Assembly: GCA_947173485.1 (NCBI GenBank)
Contig: CAMWFH010000018.1
Coordinates: forward strand, 1-51,883
From: an uncultured Clostridia bacterium
GTDB lineage: Bacteria; Bacillota; Clostridia; Oscillospirales; Oscillospiraceae
Reading direction: 5' to 3'
Length of the DNA stretch: 51,883 bases
Shown here in pieces: positions 32,529 to 39,917 of this stretch. The translations under genes were made by a program, and so were the position numbers. Under the pieces are notes generated by a model. It had not been told where the DNA came from and ran no database searches. It saw only the letters and a list, made by a program, of their open reading frames with translations. Numbering within the stretch: the first letter of the stretch is position 1; the number at the start of each line of letters is the position of its first letter.

Positions 32529-33467
32529 CTATCCCCTTTCGTTGGCCTCACGGAGCCCCTTGATACAGTTTTCCGCAGACATACGGGCCATGGTGTCGAT
32601 CCCGTCTATGGAGCTGCCCGCGATGTGGGGCGCGGCGATGACGCTGTCCAGCTCCAGCAGTGGGGAGCCTGTGGGCGGCTCCTCACAGAAAGCATCGATC
32701 CCTGCCCCAGCGATCTCGCCTGTCCGCAGGGCCTGGGCCAGATCTGCCTCGTTGACCAGTCCGCCTCTGGCGCAGTTGAGCAGGAAAGCGGTAGGTTTCA
32801 TCTGCTTGAACTGCGCCATGGAGATCATATCCCGCGTCTCCTCTGTCAGAGCTGTGTGCAGGGTGATAAAGTCCGCCTGGGCATAGATCTCCTCCAAAGA
32901 CGCCTTCTCTATGCCATATTCCGCAATGAACGCTTCATCCCAATACACATCATAGGCCATGACGCGCATATCAAAGCCCTTGGCCCGTCGGGCCATCCCC
33001 TTGCCGATAGCCCCCAGGCCGATGATGCCCAAGGTCGCGCCATAGACAGGATAGCCTGTATATTTGTTCCATTCGCCCCGCTTCACATCGCGGCTGGCGA
33101 TAGAGATACTGCGGGCCAGGTCCAGCATCATGCCAAAGGTATAGTCGGCCACCGCGTTGGCATTAGCGCCAGGGGTATTATAGACCTTGATTCCCAGCTC
33201 TTTAGCTGCGGCCAGATCCACGTTGTCCATACCGACGCCAAAGCGGGACACGACTTTCAGCTGCGGACAGGAGCGCATCACACGCTCCGTCATGGGCTCC
33301 AGGCCCAGGATCACGCCGTCATAGCCCTGTAATTTTTCGATCACCTCGTCCTCCGTCATGCCGGGCTTAAAAAACTTGGTGAACGCGATCCCCGCGTCTG
33401 TCAAAAGCTGCTCAGGTCCCTTAGAAAATTTCCCAAACGATGAGGGGAACACCATGACCTTTTTCAT
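32529..33467 (-). CDS. D-2-hydroxyacid dehydrogenase (phosphoglycerate dehydrogenase-like)
   Basis: A 312-residue relative of the preceding enzyme but clearly a separate lineage. The Rossmann motif is GLGAIGKGMARRAKGFDMRV near residues 144-163. Catalytic Arg is in NCARGGLVNEADL near 230, Glu in AGIDAFCEEPPTGS near 260, and His in AAPHIAGSS near 277. The ACT regulatory domain of serine-pathway SerA is missing, so a catabolic role is more likely than serine synthesis. Two adjacent enzymes of this superfamily may act on the two ends or two stereo-centres of one imported acid, or on substrate and product of the RraA-family aldolase. Confidence 0.9.
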   Translation of the reverse strand: MKKVMVFPSSFGKFSKGPEQLLTDAGIAFTKFFKPGMTEDEVIEKLQGYDGVILGLEPMTERVMRSCPQLKVVSRFGVGMDNVDLAAAKELGIKVYNTPGANANAVADYTFGMMLDLARSISIASRDVKRGEWNKYTGYPVYGATLGIIGLGAIGKGMARRAKGFDMRVMAYDVYWDEAFIAEYGIEKASLEEIYAQADFITLHTALTEETRDMISMAQFKQMKPTAFLLNCARGGLVNEADLAQALRTGEIAGAGIDAFCEEPPTGSPLLELDSVIAAPHIAGSSIDGIDTMARMSAENCIKGLREANERG

Positions 33468-33496
33468 TGTTTCTCTTCCTCCGATACCGGCCGCTG

Positions 33497-34993
33497 TCAG
33501 GCCGCCGGCTTCTTTTTATTCCTCTGCTTCCGCAGTGTAGGCAGCACTGCCATCAATATGCCTACCGCCAATAGGAGCAGGGCGATGGGCCGCTGGAACA
33601 GCGGCAGGAAACTGCCGTCCGTGGCGATCATAGCCGTCCGAAAGTTCTTTTCTATGGTGCCGCTGAGTACAAAACCCAGCACCAGCGGCGGGATAGGATA
33701 GTCGTTATTGACCAGGAAATAACCGATCAGCCCAAAGACGATCAGCACCCCTGCGTCAAAGATTCGGTTATTGGTCACCATCGCGCCTACCATGCAGGCG
33801 CACAAGATGATAGAGTACAGCAGATCCAGCGGGATGCGCAGCATCTGCACGAAGATCTTCATGAGCCCCAGCATCATCAGGTACATGATGACGTTCGCGA
33901 AGATATAGGCGGCGAAGATCACGCCCACTACATCCGGTTTAGAGTTGAACAGCAATGCGCCAGGCTGCAGCCCATGGAGGACCAGCGCCCCCAACAGGAT
34001 GGAGGTGATGACGTCTCCCGGTATGCCGATAGCCATCATGGGGATCAACGCGCCGCCGCACACAGCGTTGTTGGCGGCCTCGGAGGCTGCGATCCCCTCC
34101 GCACAGCCTGTTCCGAATTTTTCTGGATGGTCGGAGGTCTGCTTTGCCTGGGTATAGGCCAGCAAGCTGGCGGTGGTCTGGCCTACGCCGGGTAGGATGC
34201 CTACGCCGGTACCGATCAGGCTGGCCGTGACCATCGTCTTACCGGTCCCCTTCAGCCATTCTTTTTTCGGGAGCAGAGGGACACGGTCCAATGTGAGCCG
34301 CTCTGTCTTTTGTCCTATGCTGCGCAGGCAGACCATGATCTCCGTCAATGCGAACAGTCCCATCAGGACCGGCAGTGTGGAGAAGCCGCCGTTGAGCTGC
34401 CAAAATCCGTAGGTGAAGCGAGTGACTGTGGAGACAGCGTCTGTCCCCACCATGCCGATCAAAAGTCCGAGACAGGCGGCGATATAGCCCTTCAGCATAT
34501 CCTTTCCTACCAGGGAGACCACGATGCAAAGGCCCATGATGCCCATGGCGAAGTATTCCCAATAGCCGAATTGCAGCGCGAAGGTCGCCAAAGGCCCGGA
34601 CAGCAGGATCATAGCGAAGCCGCCCACCAGACCGCCGATCAGCGATGAAAAGGTACCGAGCACCAGCGCTTTCCCGGGGGAGGTCTTTGCCATAGGTGCG
34701 CCGTCAAAGCAGGTGACCAGCGAGGAGGGCGTGCCAGGGATGTTCAGCAGGATGGCAGAGATCAAGCCGCCTGCAATCGAGCCTACATAGATGGCGATCA
34801 GGACGGATAATCCATATTCCGCCGTGATCTTATAGGTGAAGGGCAAGATCAGGGAGATCCCCAACGCGCCGGTGAGGCCTGGGATCGAGCCGAATACGAC
34901 GCCCATGAATACGCCCAAGATGATCAGCAGTAAGATCATTGGATCTGCGAAGATCTTGGTACAGCCCAGGAAAAAGGTGCTTATCCCGCTCAT
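33497..34993 (-). CDS. tctA: Tripartite tricarboxylate transporter large membrane protein TctA
   Basis: A 498-residue membrane protein with about eleven to twelve helices. The hallmark GSIPGLTGALGISLILPF is near residues 35-52, and a matching inverted-topology motif GVGILPGVGQTTASLL is near 262-277. SALLNIPG-like IPGTPSSLVTCFDG is near 85-98, and GGALIPMMAIGIPGD near 315-330. TctA forms the transport channel with TctB. It follows tctC after a strong hairpin, and the two dehydrogenase genes follow it. The family imports citrate and other carboxylates using ion gradients. Confidence 0.94.
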   Translation of the reverse strand: MSGISTFFLGCTKIFADPMILLLIILGVFMGVVFGSIPGLTGALGISLILPFTYKITAEYGLSVLIAIYVGSIAGGLISAILLNIPGTPSSLVTCFDGAPMAKTSPGKALVLGTFSSLIGGLVGGFAMILLSGPLATFALQFGYWEYFAMGIMGLCIVVSLVGKDMLKGYIAACLGLLIGMVGTDAVSTVTRFTYGFWQLNGGFSTLPVLMGLFALTEIMVCLRSIGQKTERLTLDRVPLLPKKEWLKGTGKTMVTASLIGTGVGILPGVGQTTASLLAYTQAKQTSDHPEKFGTGCAEGIAASEAANNAVCGGALIPMMAIGIPGDVITSILLGALVLHGLQPGALLFNSKPDVVGVIFAAYIFANVIMYLMMLGLMKIFVQMLRIPLDLLYSIILCACMVGAMVTNNRIFDAGVLIVFGLIGYFLVNNDYPIPPLVLGFVLSGTIEKNFRTAMIATDGSFLPLFQRPIALLLLAVGILMAVLPTLRKQRNKKKPAA

Positions 34994-35044
34994 AATATCT
35001 TTCCTCTTAAGTTTGTATGCGCCCCGCTCTATTTTTTATAAAGC

Positions 35045-35072
35045 GGCGGCAGCGCCGGCTGGCGCTGCCGCC
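35045..35072 (-). repeat. Perfect hairpin between tctC and tctA
   Basis: A 12-bp stem (GGCGGCAGCGCC with its exact complement) and loop of four bases. On the minus strand it is followed by CGCTTTATAAA, a poor T run. It sits downstream of the binding-protein gene inside the operon. Confidence 0.85.
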
Positions 35073-35120
35073 CGCAAAAGCTCGTGATAAGGCGCAGAGT
35101 GTCTGCTGGGAAAAGGGAGA

Positions 35121-36167
35121 TCAATACTTGGATGCGGCCTCCAGCAGGGGACGGAACTCCTCTACCAGCTTTCGTGCCAGCGCCTCATACTCATCATGGC
35201 CCGTCCAAACAGTGTTGAACCCCAGGGTGTCGTTCATGTACTCGATGAAGGCTGGATCATCGTATACTTCCTTGATCTTGGCCTCCAGATAGTCAACGAT
35301 CTCATCTGGTGTACCGGGGGTTACAGCAAATCCGCGATGGATGCCTGCTACAAAATCATATCCGGCCTCGGTGCAGGTGGGGACATCGCTCATGAATCCG
35401 GCACGCTCTTCAGCGGCCACAGCCAGGATGCGCATCTCGCCGGAATCGTAGTAGGGCTTGGACTCGCAGGCTTGGGAGAACAGAACATCGGCCTGTCCGC
35501 CCAGGACGGCGGCGCGGGTCTCGTTTGCATCCGCATAGGGCACATACTTCAGTTCCATGCCGGTCTTCTGCATCAGATCCACAGCCATCCACTTGTTCAG
35601 GCCAGAGCCCACGCCAGCGATAGTCACCTCATTGGGATGCTCTGTAGCGTAGGTGACCAGATCCTCCAGGGTCTGATAGGGACTGTCAGCGCGGACCGCG
35701 ATGGTGTCTACATCATATACAGGACTGGCGACCAGAATCAGATTATCAAAGAGATCTTCATCCAGCGCGCCATTGAGGATCTGCACGGAGTAGCTCTCCG
35801 GCAAAGCTAGGCACATCGTCAGCCCGTCCGGCTCCGCATGGTAGCACTCCATCATACCGATGGTCCCGGAACCACCGGTGATATTCGTACAGACCATCGT
35901 CTCGTCGCCAAAGTCGATATACTGCGCCAAAGCGCGGGCCAGCAGGTCACTGCCTGCACCGGCGGCATAGCTGACGATCATAGTGACGGTATCGTCGGGA
36001 TAACCGTCAGGAGCAACGATCTCATCGCCGCTGCCGGGAGTCTGGTCGGTCACAGGGGTGTTTTGCTCAGGTGGCGGATCGTTGGAATTGTCGTTAGGCT
36101 TATCGTTACAGCCAGCCAGAGCGGTCAGCATACAGAACGCCAACAAGAGCGCAAGGAACTTCTTCAT
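35121..36167 (-). CDS. tctC: Tripartite tricarboxylate transporter substrate-binding lipoprotein TctC
   Basis: A 348-residue extracytoplasmic binding protein (Bug/TctC family). The N-terminus MKKFLALLLAFCMLTALAG is followed by cysteine 20, a lipobox that anchors it to the membrane, and then an acidic, asparagine- and proline-rich linker. The core begins YPDDTVTMIVSYAAGAGSDLLARALAQ, the TctC pattern IVPFAAGGGTD. TNITGGSGTIGMM near residues 98-110 matches the second ligand loop. ATG 36167 is chosen over one five codons earlier because AGGAGAT lies upstream and it starts the signal peptide. Ligands of the family are di- and tricarboxylates or aromatic acids. Confidence 0.92.
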   Translation of the reverse strand: MKKFLALLLAFCMLTALAGCNDKPNDNSNDPPPEQNTPVTDQTPGSGDEIVAPDGYPDDTVTMIVSYAAGAGSDLLARALAQYIDFGDETMVCTNITGGSGTIGMMECYHAEPDGLTMCLALPESYSVQILNGALDEDLFDNLILVASPVYDVDTIAVRADSPYQTLEDLVTYATEHPNEVTIAGVGSGLNKWMAVDLMQKTGMELKYVPYADANETRAAVLGGQADVLFSQACESKPYYDSGEMRILAVAAEERAGFMSDVPTCTEAGYDFVAGIHRGFAVTPGTPDEIVDYLEAKIKEVYDDPAFIEYMNDTLGFNTVWTGHDEYEALARKLVEEFRPLLEAASKY

Positions 36168-36226
36168 GTATATCTCCTCCAAGATCGTTATTTTGTTGTC
36201 ATGGGACAGATACCTGCCCGATGCCG

Positions 36227-36718
36227 TTAAAACAGTGTGCCTTTTGGCAGCTTTGCGCCGAGGCCTGTGCGGAAGATCAGCTCTGTACTCACACTGATCG
36301 CCAGTGCTATGAGGATGCAGAACAGGATCTGCCGTATGGCCTTTTTCTCCTTGAGATCGATCTTCCCCATGCCCACACTATAGCTGGTGACGAGGACTGC
36401 CATCGCTAGGAAGGTGCTCAACTGGAAGCCTAAGGTCTTCAGCACCATAACGTAGAGCATCAGGGTGATGACGGTGATCGCTGCCAGAGGGGTCCAGATG
36501 GGGACCAGCTGTTCATCCGGCTTTTTGACCACTGCTCGAATCAGCTGTGCTGTTGCCAAAAGGGCCAGGATACCGAGGATCAATTCTGAATACACAGACG
36601 GCTTGGCGATGGGGACATTGATCACAGTCTGCACCAATCCCTCGGCGAGATACCAGTGGAACGCACAGAACACGAGCATCGCGATGGAATAGATAACGTC
36701 CCGTTTCCAACGAATCAT
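36227..36718 (-). CDS. tctB: Tripartite tricarboxylate transporter small membrane protein TctB
   Basis: A 163-residue protein with four predicted membrane helices (around residues 8-25, 38-55, 75-105 and 125-150), the size and layout of TctB. Sequence conservation in TctB is low, so the call leans on position between the RraA-family gene and tctC and on the hydropathy pattern. The ATG at 36718 has TAAGGAGAAAG directly upstream; a longer in-frame start would add 12 residues without a ribosome site. It assists TctA in the membrane. Confidence 0.85.
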   Translation of the reverse strand: MIRWKRDVIYSIAMLVFCAFHWYLAEGLVQTVINVPIAKPSVYSELILGILALLATAQLIRAVVKKPDEQLVPIWTPLAAITVITLMLYVMVLKTLGFQLSTFLAMAVLVTSYSVGMGKIDLKEKKAIRQILFCILIALAISVSTELIFRTGLGAKLPKGTLF

Positions 36719-36750
36719 AGCTTTCTCCTTAGACTGAAATGCGCGGCAGG

Positions 36751-37509
36751 TCAACTCTCCGTGTCAAACTCGTAGATGCCGTTAAAGACCATCTTGACCT
36801 TCTCTACATCTCCGCCAGTGCGGCGCAGGGCTTCCTGCATCTTTTCCTCTTTGGCGATGATCTTCTTACAGTTTTCCACTACATCCGCCAAGTATTCCCG
36901 TGGGAATTTGACAGCGCCGTTTTCATCCATATGGATGATCTCGCCCGGCTGTACGCTCATGTCGCAGATCGTGACAGGAACATTGGTGGCTTGGAGAGCA
37001 AAATCGCCGTGACCGGGGGTCACACCAGTGAGCATATACTGGATGCCGAAAGCACGGATCTCGTCCACATCCCGGCTGGGGCCGTCGCTCAATACGCCCA
37101 CGCAACCTGCTGCCTGGAAGGCTGTCATCATATTGCCGCCCAGAAGGCCGTTGATACGTTTGATCCTCTCTGGAAAGTTCTGTTTTACCGCCAGGATGAC
37201 CGGCTTGGGCGAGTCGCTGATCGCCTGCACCACATCGGCGATATTGGCACGGCGCTGGTATCCAGGGTCGGGCAGGCCATAAACACAGGTCACCGCAAAT
37301 CCAACGACCCGGCCCAGTTCTGGATACATACATTTGAGGTCCTGGTTCGTGTACCACTGTCCGTCCCAGGGGTGATACAGGCCCAGACAGGTCTCTTTGT
37401 TTTTGGGGTAGGTCGCTACCGCATTCGTTACAGTAGGCGTGTCGAACTGCTTGAGCTGTTCCATAAGCTCCTGCTCGCGTTTGAGTTCTTCTGCTGTATA
37501 ATTTTTCAT
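36751..37509 (-). CDS. RraA-family aldolase/decarboxylase-like protein
   Basis: A 252-residue protein of the RraA-like fold (4-hydroxy-4-methyl-2-oxoglutarate/4-carboxy-4-hydroxy-2-oxoadipate aldolases). The substrate loop GGNMMTAFQAAGCVGVLSDG (near residues 120-139) and the following RDVDEI carry the glycines, arginine and aspartate that bind a divalent metal and the carboxylate. TPGHGDF follows near 165. RraA, the RNase E inhibitor, shares this fold but is shorter, and a catabolic operon context argues for an enzyme. First gene of the tctBCA-dehydrogenase operon, behind a strong promoter. It would split an imported hydroxy-oxo-acid, feeding the dehydrogenases. Confidence 0.85.
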   Translation of the reverse strand: MKNYTAEELKREQELMEQLKQFDTPTVTNAVATYPKNKETCLGLYHPWDGQWYTNQDLKCMYPELGRVVGFAVTCVYGLPDPGYQRRANIADVVQAISDSPKPVILAVKQNFPERIKRINGLLGGNMMTAFQAAGCVGVLSDGPSRDVDEIRAFGIQYMLTGVTPGHGDFALQATNVPVTICDMSVQPGEIIHMDENGAVKFPREYLADVVENCKKIIAKEEKMQEALRRTGGDVEKVKMVFNGIYEFDTES

Positions 37510-37614
37510 GTCCGTTCACCGTATGGAGAGCCACACTATCAAACCGGCAGCTTCCATTCTCCTTGAGAAGTGATGAGTTCCTCCGGTCAGGCGCCTGTTC
37601 CTGAGGATGCTTGT

Positions 37615-37643
37615 ATTCTACACGGCACTACCGCATATGTCAA
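37615..37643 (-). promoter_or_regulatory. Promoter of the RraA-tctBCA-dehydrogenase operon
   Basis: Minus strand: TTGACA (37643-37638), a 17-bp spacer and TAGAAT (37620-37615). Confidence 0.8.
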
Positions 37644-37769
37644 TTATAACTTAATATGCAGACAAATTTTTGTATAAATAGATGATTTTTGCGATGCGTT
37701 TTCGTGCAATATTTCAATAAATAAATTATGGTTTTAATTTTTAAAATACGGATAAGCGGCCATAGGAAC

Positions 37770-37815
37770 AAAAAAACACATTGACCAAGAGATATCTTGG
37801 CCGATGTGCTTTTTC
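37770..37815. terminator. Terminator of the IclR-family gene
   Basis: A stem built from CACAT/ATGTG and CCAAGA/TCTTGG separated by a three-base internal loop. T runs lie on both sides (minus: TGTGTTTTTTTG; plus: GCTTTTTC). Confidence 0.88.
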
Positions 37816-37835
37816 TTCTGGTGTGGAATTTTATG

Positions 37836-38630
37836 TCAGTTTTCCTGGTGGCCCAGCCGTCGGGAGATCTCTTCTGCTGCTTCCTTTAGGTGATGTCCCC
37901 GCTCAGCGAGCAATTTTTCTGTGATTCGGATGGACGGGCCGGTGATGCTGATACCTGCTATGATCTTGTCTGTATAGTCGTAGATCGGATAGGCCACGCA
38001 CCGCAGCCCCACCTCGTTCTCCTCCTCGTCTGTAGCGAATCCATTGCGCCGTATCTCCTCTAAGCGTCGCAGCAGAGAGGCTTTATCTGTCAGTGTATTG
38101 TCCGTAAAGCGGGGCAGGCCGCGCTTGGCGATCAGTTGGTCGATCTGTTCATCCGTATAGTTGAGCAGCAGCAGTTTGCCGTTGCCAGTGCTGTGCATGG
38201 GACTGGTGTTCCCCACACGCTGCATCCCTAACAAGGCCTTGCCCGGACCGGACATCACATCCACATAGACCATCTCCATATCTCGTTCCACGGAAACACA
38301 GGCGGACTCCTGGAAAATATCTGTCAAATGGATCAGATAAGGATGGGTGATATTGCGCAGGTCAACATTTTCGCTGAATTGGTTGGCCAAGCGGCAGATC
38401 TTATAGGAGAGGACATATTTTGATGTAGATGGATCTTGGTAAACATAGCCGCAGTTTTGCAAGGTAGTCAAAAAACGTAGCGTAGTGCTGGCGTTGATGG
38501 AAAGATTCCGACTGAGCTCGTTGAGTCGGACGGCTCCACTACACGAGGCCAGATATTCAATGATCGCCAGTGCCTTTTCGGTGGACTGGTTGGACAGAGA
38601 GCCTTTTGTATGAGGTCCTTTTGTTTGCAT
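37836..38630 (-). CDS. IclR-family transcriptional regulator
   Basis: A 264-residue regulator. The N-terminal winged helix spans about residues 15-75, with STEKALAIIEYLA and the recognition region NASTTLRFLTTLQNCGYV. The IclR effector domain covers the rest, with AYPIYDYTDKIIAGISITGPS near residues 215-235 and MHSTGNGKLLL near 148. ATG 38630 (MQTKGPHTKG) is preferred: GGAG lies ten bases upstream, and the open frame upstream encodes no family sequence. It is transcribed in the same direction as the carboxylate operon but has its own promoter and terminator. It is the probable regulator of that operon, sensing an organic acid. Confidence 0.9.
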   Translation of the reverse strand: MQTKGPHTKGSLSNQSTEKALAIIEYLASCSGAVRLNELSRNLSINASTTLRFLTTLQNCGYVYQDPSTSKYVLSYKICRLANQFSENVDLRNITHPYLIHLTDIFQESACVSVERDMEMVYVDVMSGPGKALLGMQRVGNTSPMHSTGNGKLLLLNYTDEQIDQLIAKRGLPRFTDNTLTDKASLLRRLEEIRRNGFATDEEENEVGLRCVAYPIYDYTDKIIAGISITGPSIRITEKLLAERGHHLKEAAEEISRRLGHQEN

Positions 38631-38755
38631 ACTCTCGATACTCCAAAATGATATTGATCGTGACAAAAGCTGCCGCAAAGCACATAACGATTGGATGGGC
38701 CCCGTCACAGCGTGTCTCGGACCAGCAGGGCAGTTTTTGCTGAAATAACGGACAT

Positions 38756-38785
38756 ATTGTACCGCATCCAGCAAATGTTTGTCAA
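38756..38785 (-). promoter_or_regulatory. Promoter of the IclR-family gene
   Basis: Minus strand: TTGACA (38785-38780), an 18-bp spacer and TACAAT (38761-38756). Confidence 0.75.
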
Positions 38786-38860
38786 GTCGTGATATCGAAT
38801 AGTCGGTGTCAAGTATCTATTCTCAAAACTGAGTGTATCCACCGCCAAAAGAAAAGACTA

Positions 38861-38888
38861 GAGAGGCACCGCTTGCACGTCGCCTCTC
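38861..38888. repeat. Orphan hairpin
   Basis: GAGAGGC pairs with GCCTCTC around a 14-base loop. A minus-strand T-rich tract (CTTTTCTTTTGG) follows, so it could terminate minus-strand transcription, but no gene ends here. Confidence 0.45.
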
Positions 38889-38970
38889 CGCTTAAAATTT
38901 CGTTTTCCTGCCTTGGGGGCCTTTTTTGTACATTTCACATCTTGCGGTAATGTTTTTGAAATTATCTGCT

Positions 38971-38996
38971 TTGCAAAAAAGTACACTTTTTTGCAA
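38971..38996. repeat. Perfect 12-bp inverted repeat upstream of the AP2-gene promoter
   Basis: TTGCAAAAAAGT, two bases, ACTTTTTTGCAA. It lies 36 bp upstream of the -35 box, a position that suits a regulator site. Its T run could also let it act as a terminator. Confidence 0.8.
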
Positions 38997-39031
38997 GTCT
39001 CTATTTTACCCGTCACAGCAATAATAGAGTA

Positions 39032-39060
39032 TTGAAAACCCCTGTTTCTTGTGTTATTCT
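39032..39060 (+). promoter_or_regulatory. Promoter upstream of the AP2-domain gene
   Basis: TTGAAA (39032-39037), a 17-bp spacer and TATTCT (39055-39060). The transcript may also run through the riboswitches into the adhesin gene. Confidence 0.65.
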
Positions 39061-39183
39061 ATACACAGATCATATACATATTTTTCTTGGTAAGAAAGCG
39101 TACTTTTTGGCTAAGAGCCGGAGAGTGGGAAGAGCCGTGAGCTTGCTGACAGTCTCCGCCGTATAGCCGGAGGAGGATGTTTT

Positions 39184-39663
39184 GTGGACCGCTCCAGCCA
39201 TAGCAGAAAAAAGCTCGACTTGACCGGACAGCGCTTCGGACGGCTGACGGTCCTGCATCCGGTGGACAACATCGGGGACCGGACTGCCTGGCTGTGCCGG
39301 TGCGACTGCGGCCGGGAGACCGTGGCCAAGACCGTCCACCTGCGCAGCGGCCACACCACCAGCTGCGGCTGTGTCTTGGCTGAGAACCCGGCGCTCCACG
39401 GATTGACGTACATAGACGGCACCTGCGTGGAGATGTTGCGGGCCAAGACCGTCCGCCGGAATAACACCAGCGGCGTCCCCGGCGTAGACTGGCGTGCAGA
39501 TAAGCAGCGCTGGCGGGCAACGATCTGTTTCAAGGGCAAGCGATACTATCTGGGCAGCTACAAGGTCTTTGCCGATGCTGTAGCGGCACGGAAGCAGGCG
39601 GAGCGGGAGCTGCATGGAGCGAGCGATGCCGCCTTGGCGGCTGTCCGCCGTTGGGTGCGCTGA
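39184..39663 (+). CDS. AP2-domain DNA-binding protein with N-terminal zinc-finger-like region
   Basis: A 159-residue protein. Residues about 12-65 contain GQRFGRLTVL and a cysteine-rich piece (WLCRCDCGRETVAKTVHLRS then TTSCGC), common in phage and mobile HNH/AP2 proteins and likely zinc-binding. Residues about 95-145 are an AP2-type three-strand domain (NTSGVPGVDWRADKQRWRA, then KRYYLGSYKVFADAVAARKQ). The HNH nuclease core is absent, so it is more likely a DNA-binding protein than a homing nuclease. The start is GTG, set by AGGAGG seven bases upstream. It sits only 17 bp before the first riboswitch aptamer of the adhesin gene, on the same strand, so it may be co-transcribed or regulate it. 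It may also be a mobile-element remnant. Confidence 0.8.
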   Translation: MDRSSHSRKKLDLTGQRFGRLTVLHPVDNIGDRTAWLCRCDCGRETVAKTVHLRSGHTTSCGCVLAENPALHGLTYIDGTCVEMLRAKTVRRNNTSGVPGVDWRADKQRWRATICFKGKRYYLGSYKVFADAVAARKQAERELHGASDAALAAVRRWVR

Positions 39664-39680
39664 CGGCGGCGGGGCGAACG

Positions 39681-39779
39681 AAGGGCGCTATGGGCAAACC
39701 ATTGGAAACGGTGGGACTGCAAAGCTATGGGAACTAAGGTATCGATCATTGTGACGATGCTATGTTAGCCCGGCTGCTG
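39681..39779 (+). ncRNA. Cyclic di-GMP-I riboswitch aptamer 1 (GEMM-I)
   Basis: The aptamer core matches the GEMM-I pattern. GGGCAAACC is followed by helix P2 (CCATTG, GAAA tetraloop, CGGTGG), then GGGACTGCAAAGC. A P3 arm carries a tetraloop-receptor-like ACTAAG opposite TATGT, with a GTATCG/CGATGC stem closing the arm. The GAAA loop and its receptor are the tertiary contact of this class. The receptor differs by a C-G to A-T exchange that keeps pairing. Exact P1 ends are not certain. Senses c-di-GMP by family membership. Confidence 0.82.
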
Positions 39780-39783
39780 GAAA

Positions 39784-39873
39784 CATGGCAACCCGGCTGA
39801 AAGGTCGTGGGCGCAAAGCCAGGGGCCTAAGGCACGGCAGATACCTCCGCGCTATGGCAGCCCAGCCGCCGGA
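39784..39873 (+). ncRNA. Cyclic di-GMP-I riboswitch aptamer 2 (GEMM-I)
   Basis: A second copy directly downstream: GGCAACCC, helix P2 (CGGCT, GAAA, GGTCG), GGGCGCAAAGCC, then the canonical 11-nt tetraloop receptor halves CCTAAG and TATGG flanking P3, and the closing GCAGCCCAGCCGCC. It is the better of the two matches to the family. Aptamer 2 ends about 45 bases before the adhesin ATG. Confidence 0.87.
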
Positions 39874-39875
39874 TA

Positions 39876-39909
39876 CTTTGCATCCGAGCGAAACTGCAAA
39901 GAAAGGAAA
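39876..39909 (+). promoter_or_regulatory. Possible expression platform and ribosome site of the adhesin gene
   Basis: CTTTGCA (39876-39882) can pair with TGCAAAG (39895-39901), immediately before the GAAAGGAAA ribosome site. There is no T run, so control of translation start or RNA stability is more likely than termination. This is inference. Confidence 0.45.
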
Positions 39910-39917
39910 CTACTCAC

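Larger units (their letters stand above)
37510..37835. other. Intergenic region between the RraA-family gene and iclR-type gene
   Basis: About 326 bp, strongly AT-rich in the middle (37640-37750). It contains the operon promoter, an ACAAA-TT-TTTGT palindrome near 37662-37673 that could be an IclR operator arm, and the terminator of the IclR gene at its far end. No gene is seen. Confidence 0.7.
38631..39183. other. Long intergenic region between iclR-type gene and AP2-domain gene
   Basis: About 550 bp without a gene. It holds the IclR promoter, two ACTTGACA direct repeats, a GAGAGGC/GCCTCTC hairpin (38861-38888), a perfect 12-bp inverted repeat (38971-38996), the AP2-gene promoter (39032-39060) and a roughly 120-base leader. 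It is notably AT-rich from 38800 to 39090. Confidence 0.75.

Noticed and set aside
38631..38774. N-terminal extension of the IclR protein
   Set aside because: The added residues do not resemble IclR sequences and would overlap the leader just behind the promoter.
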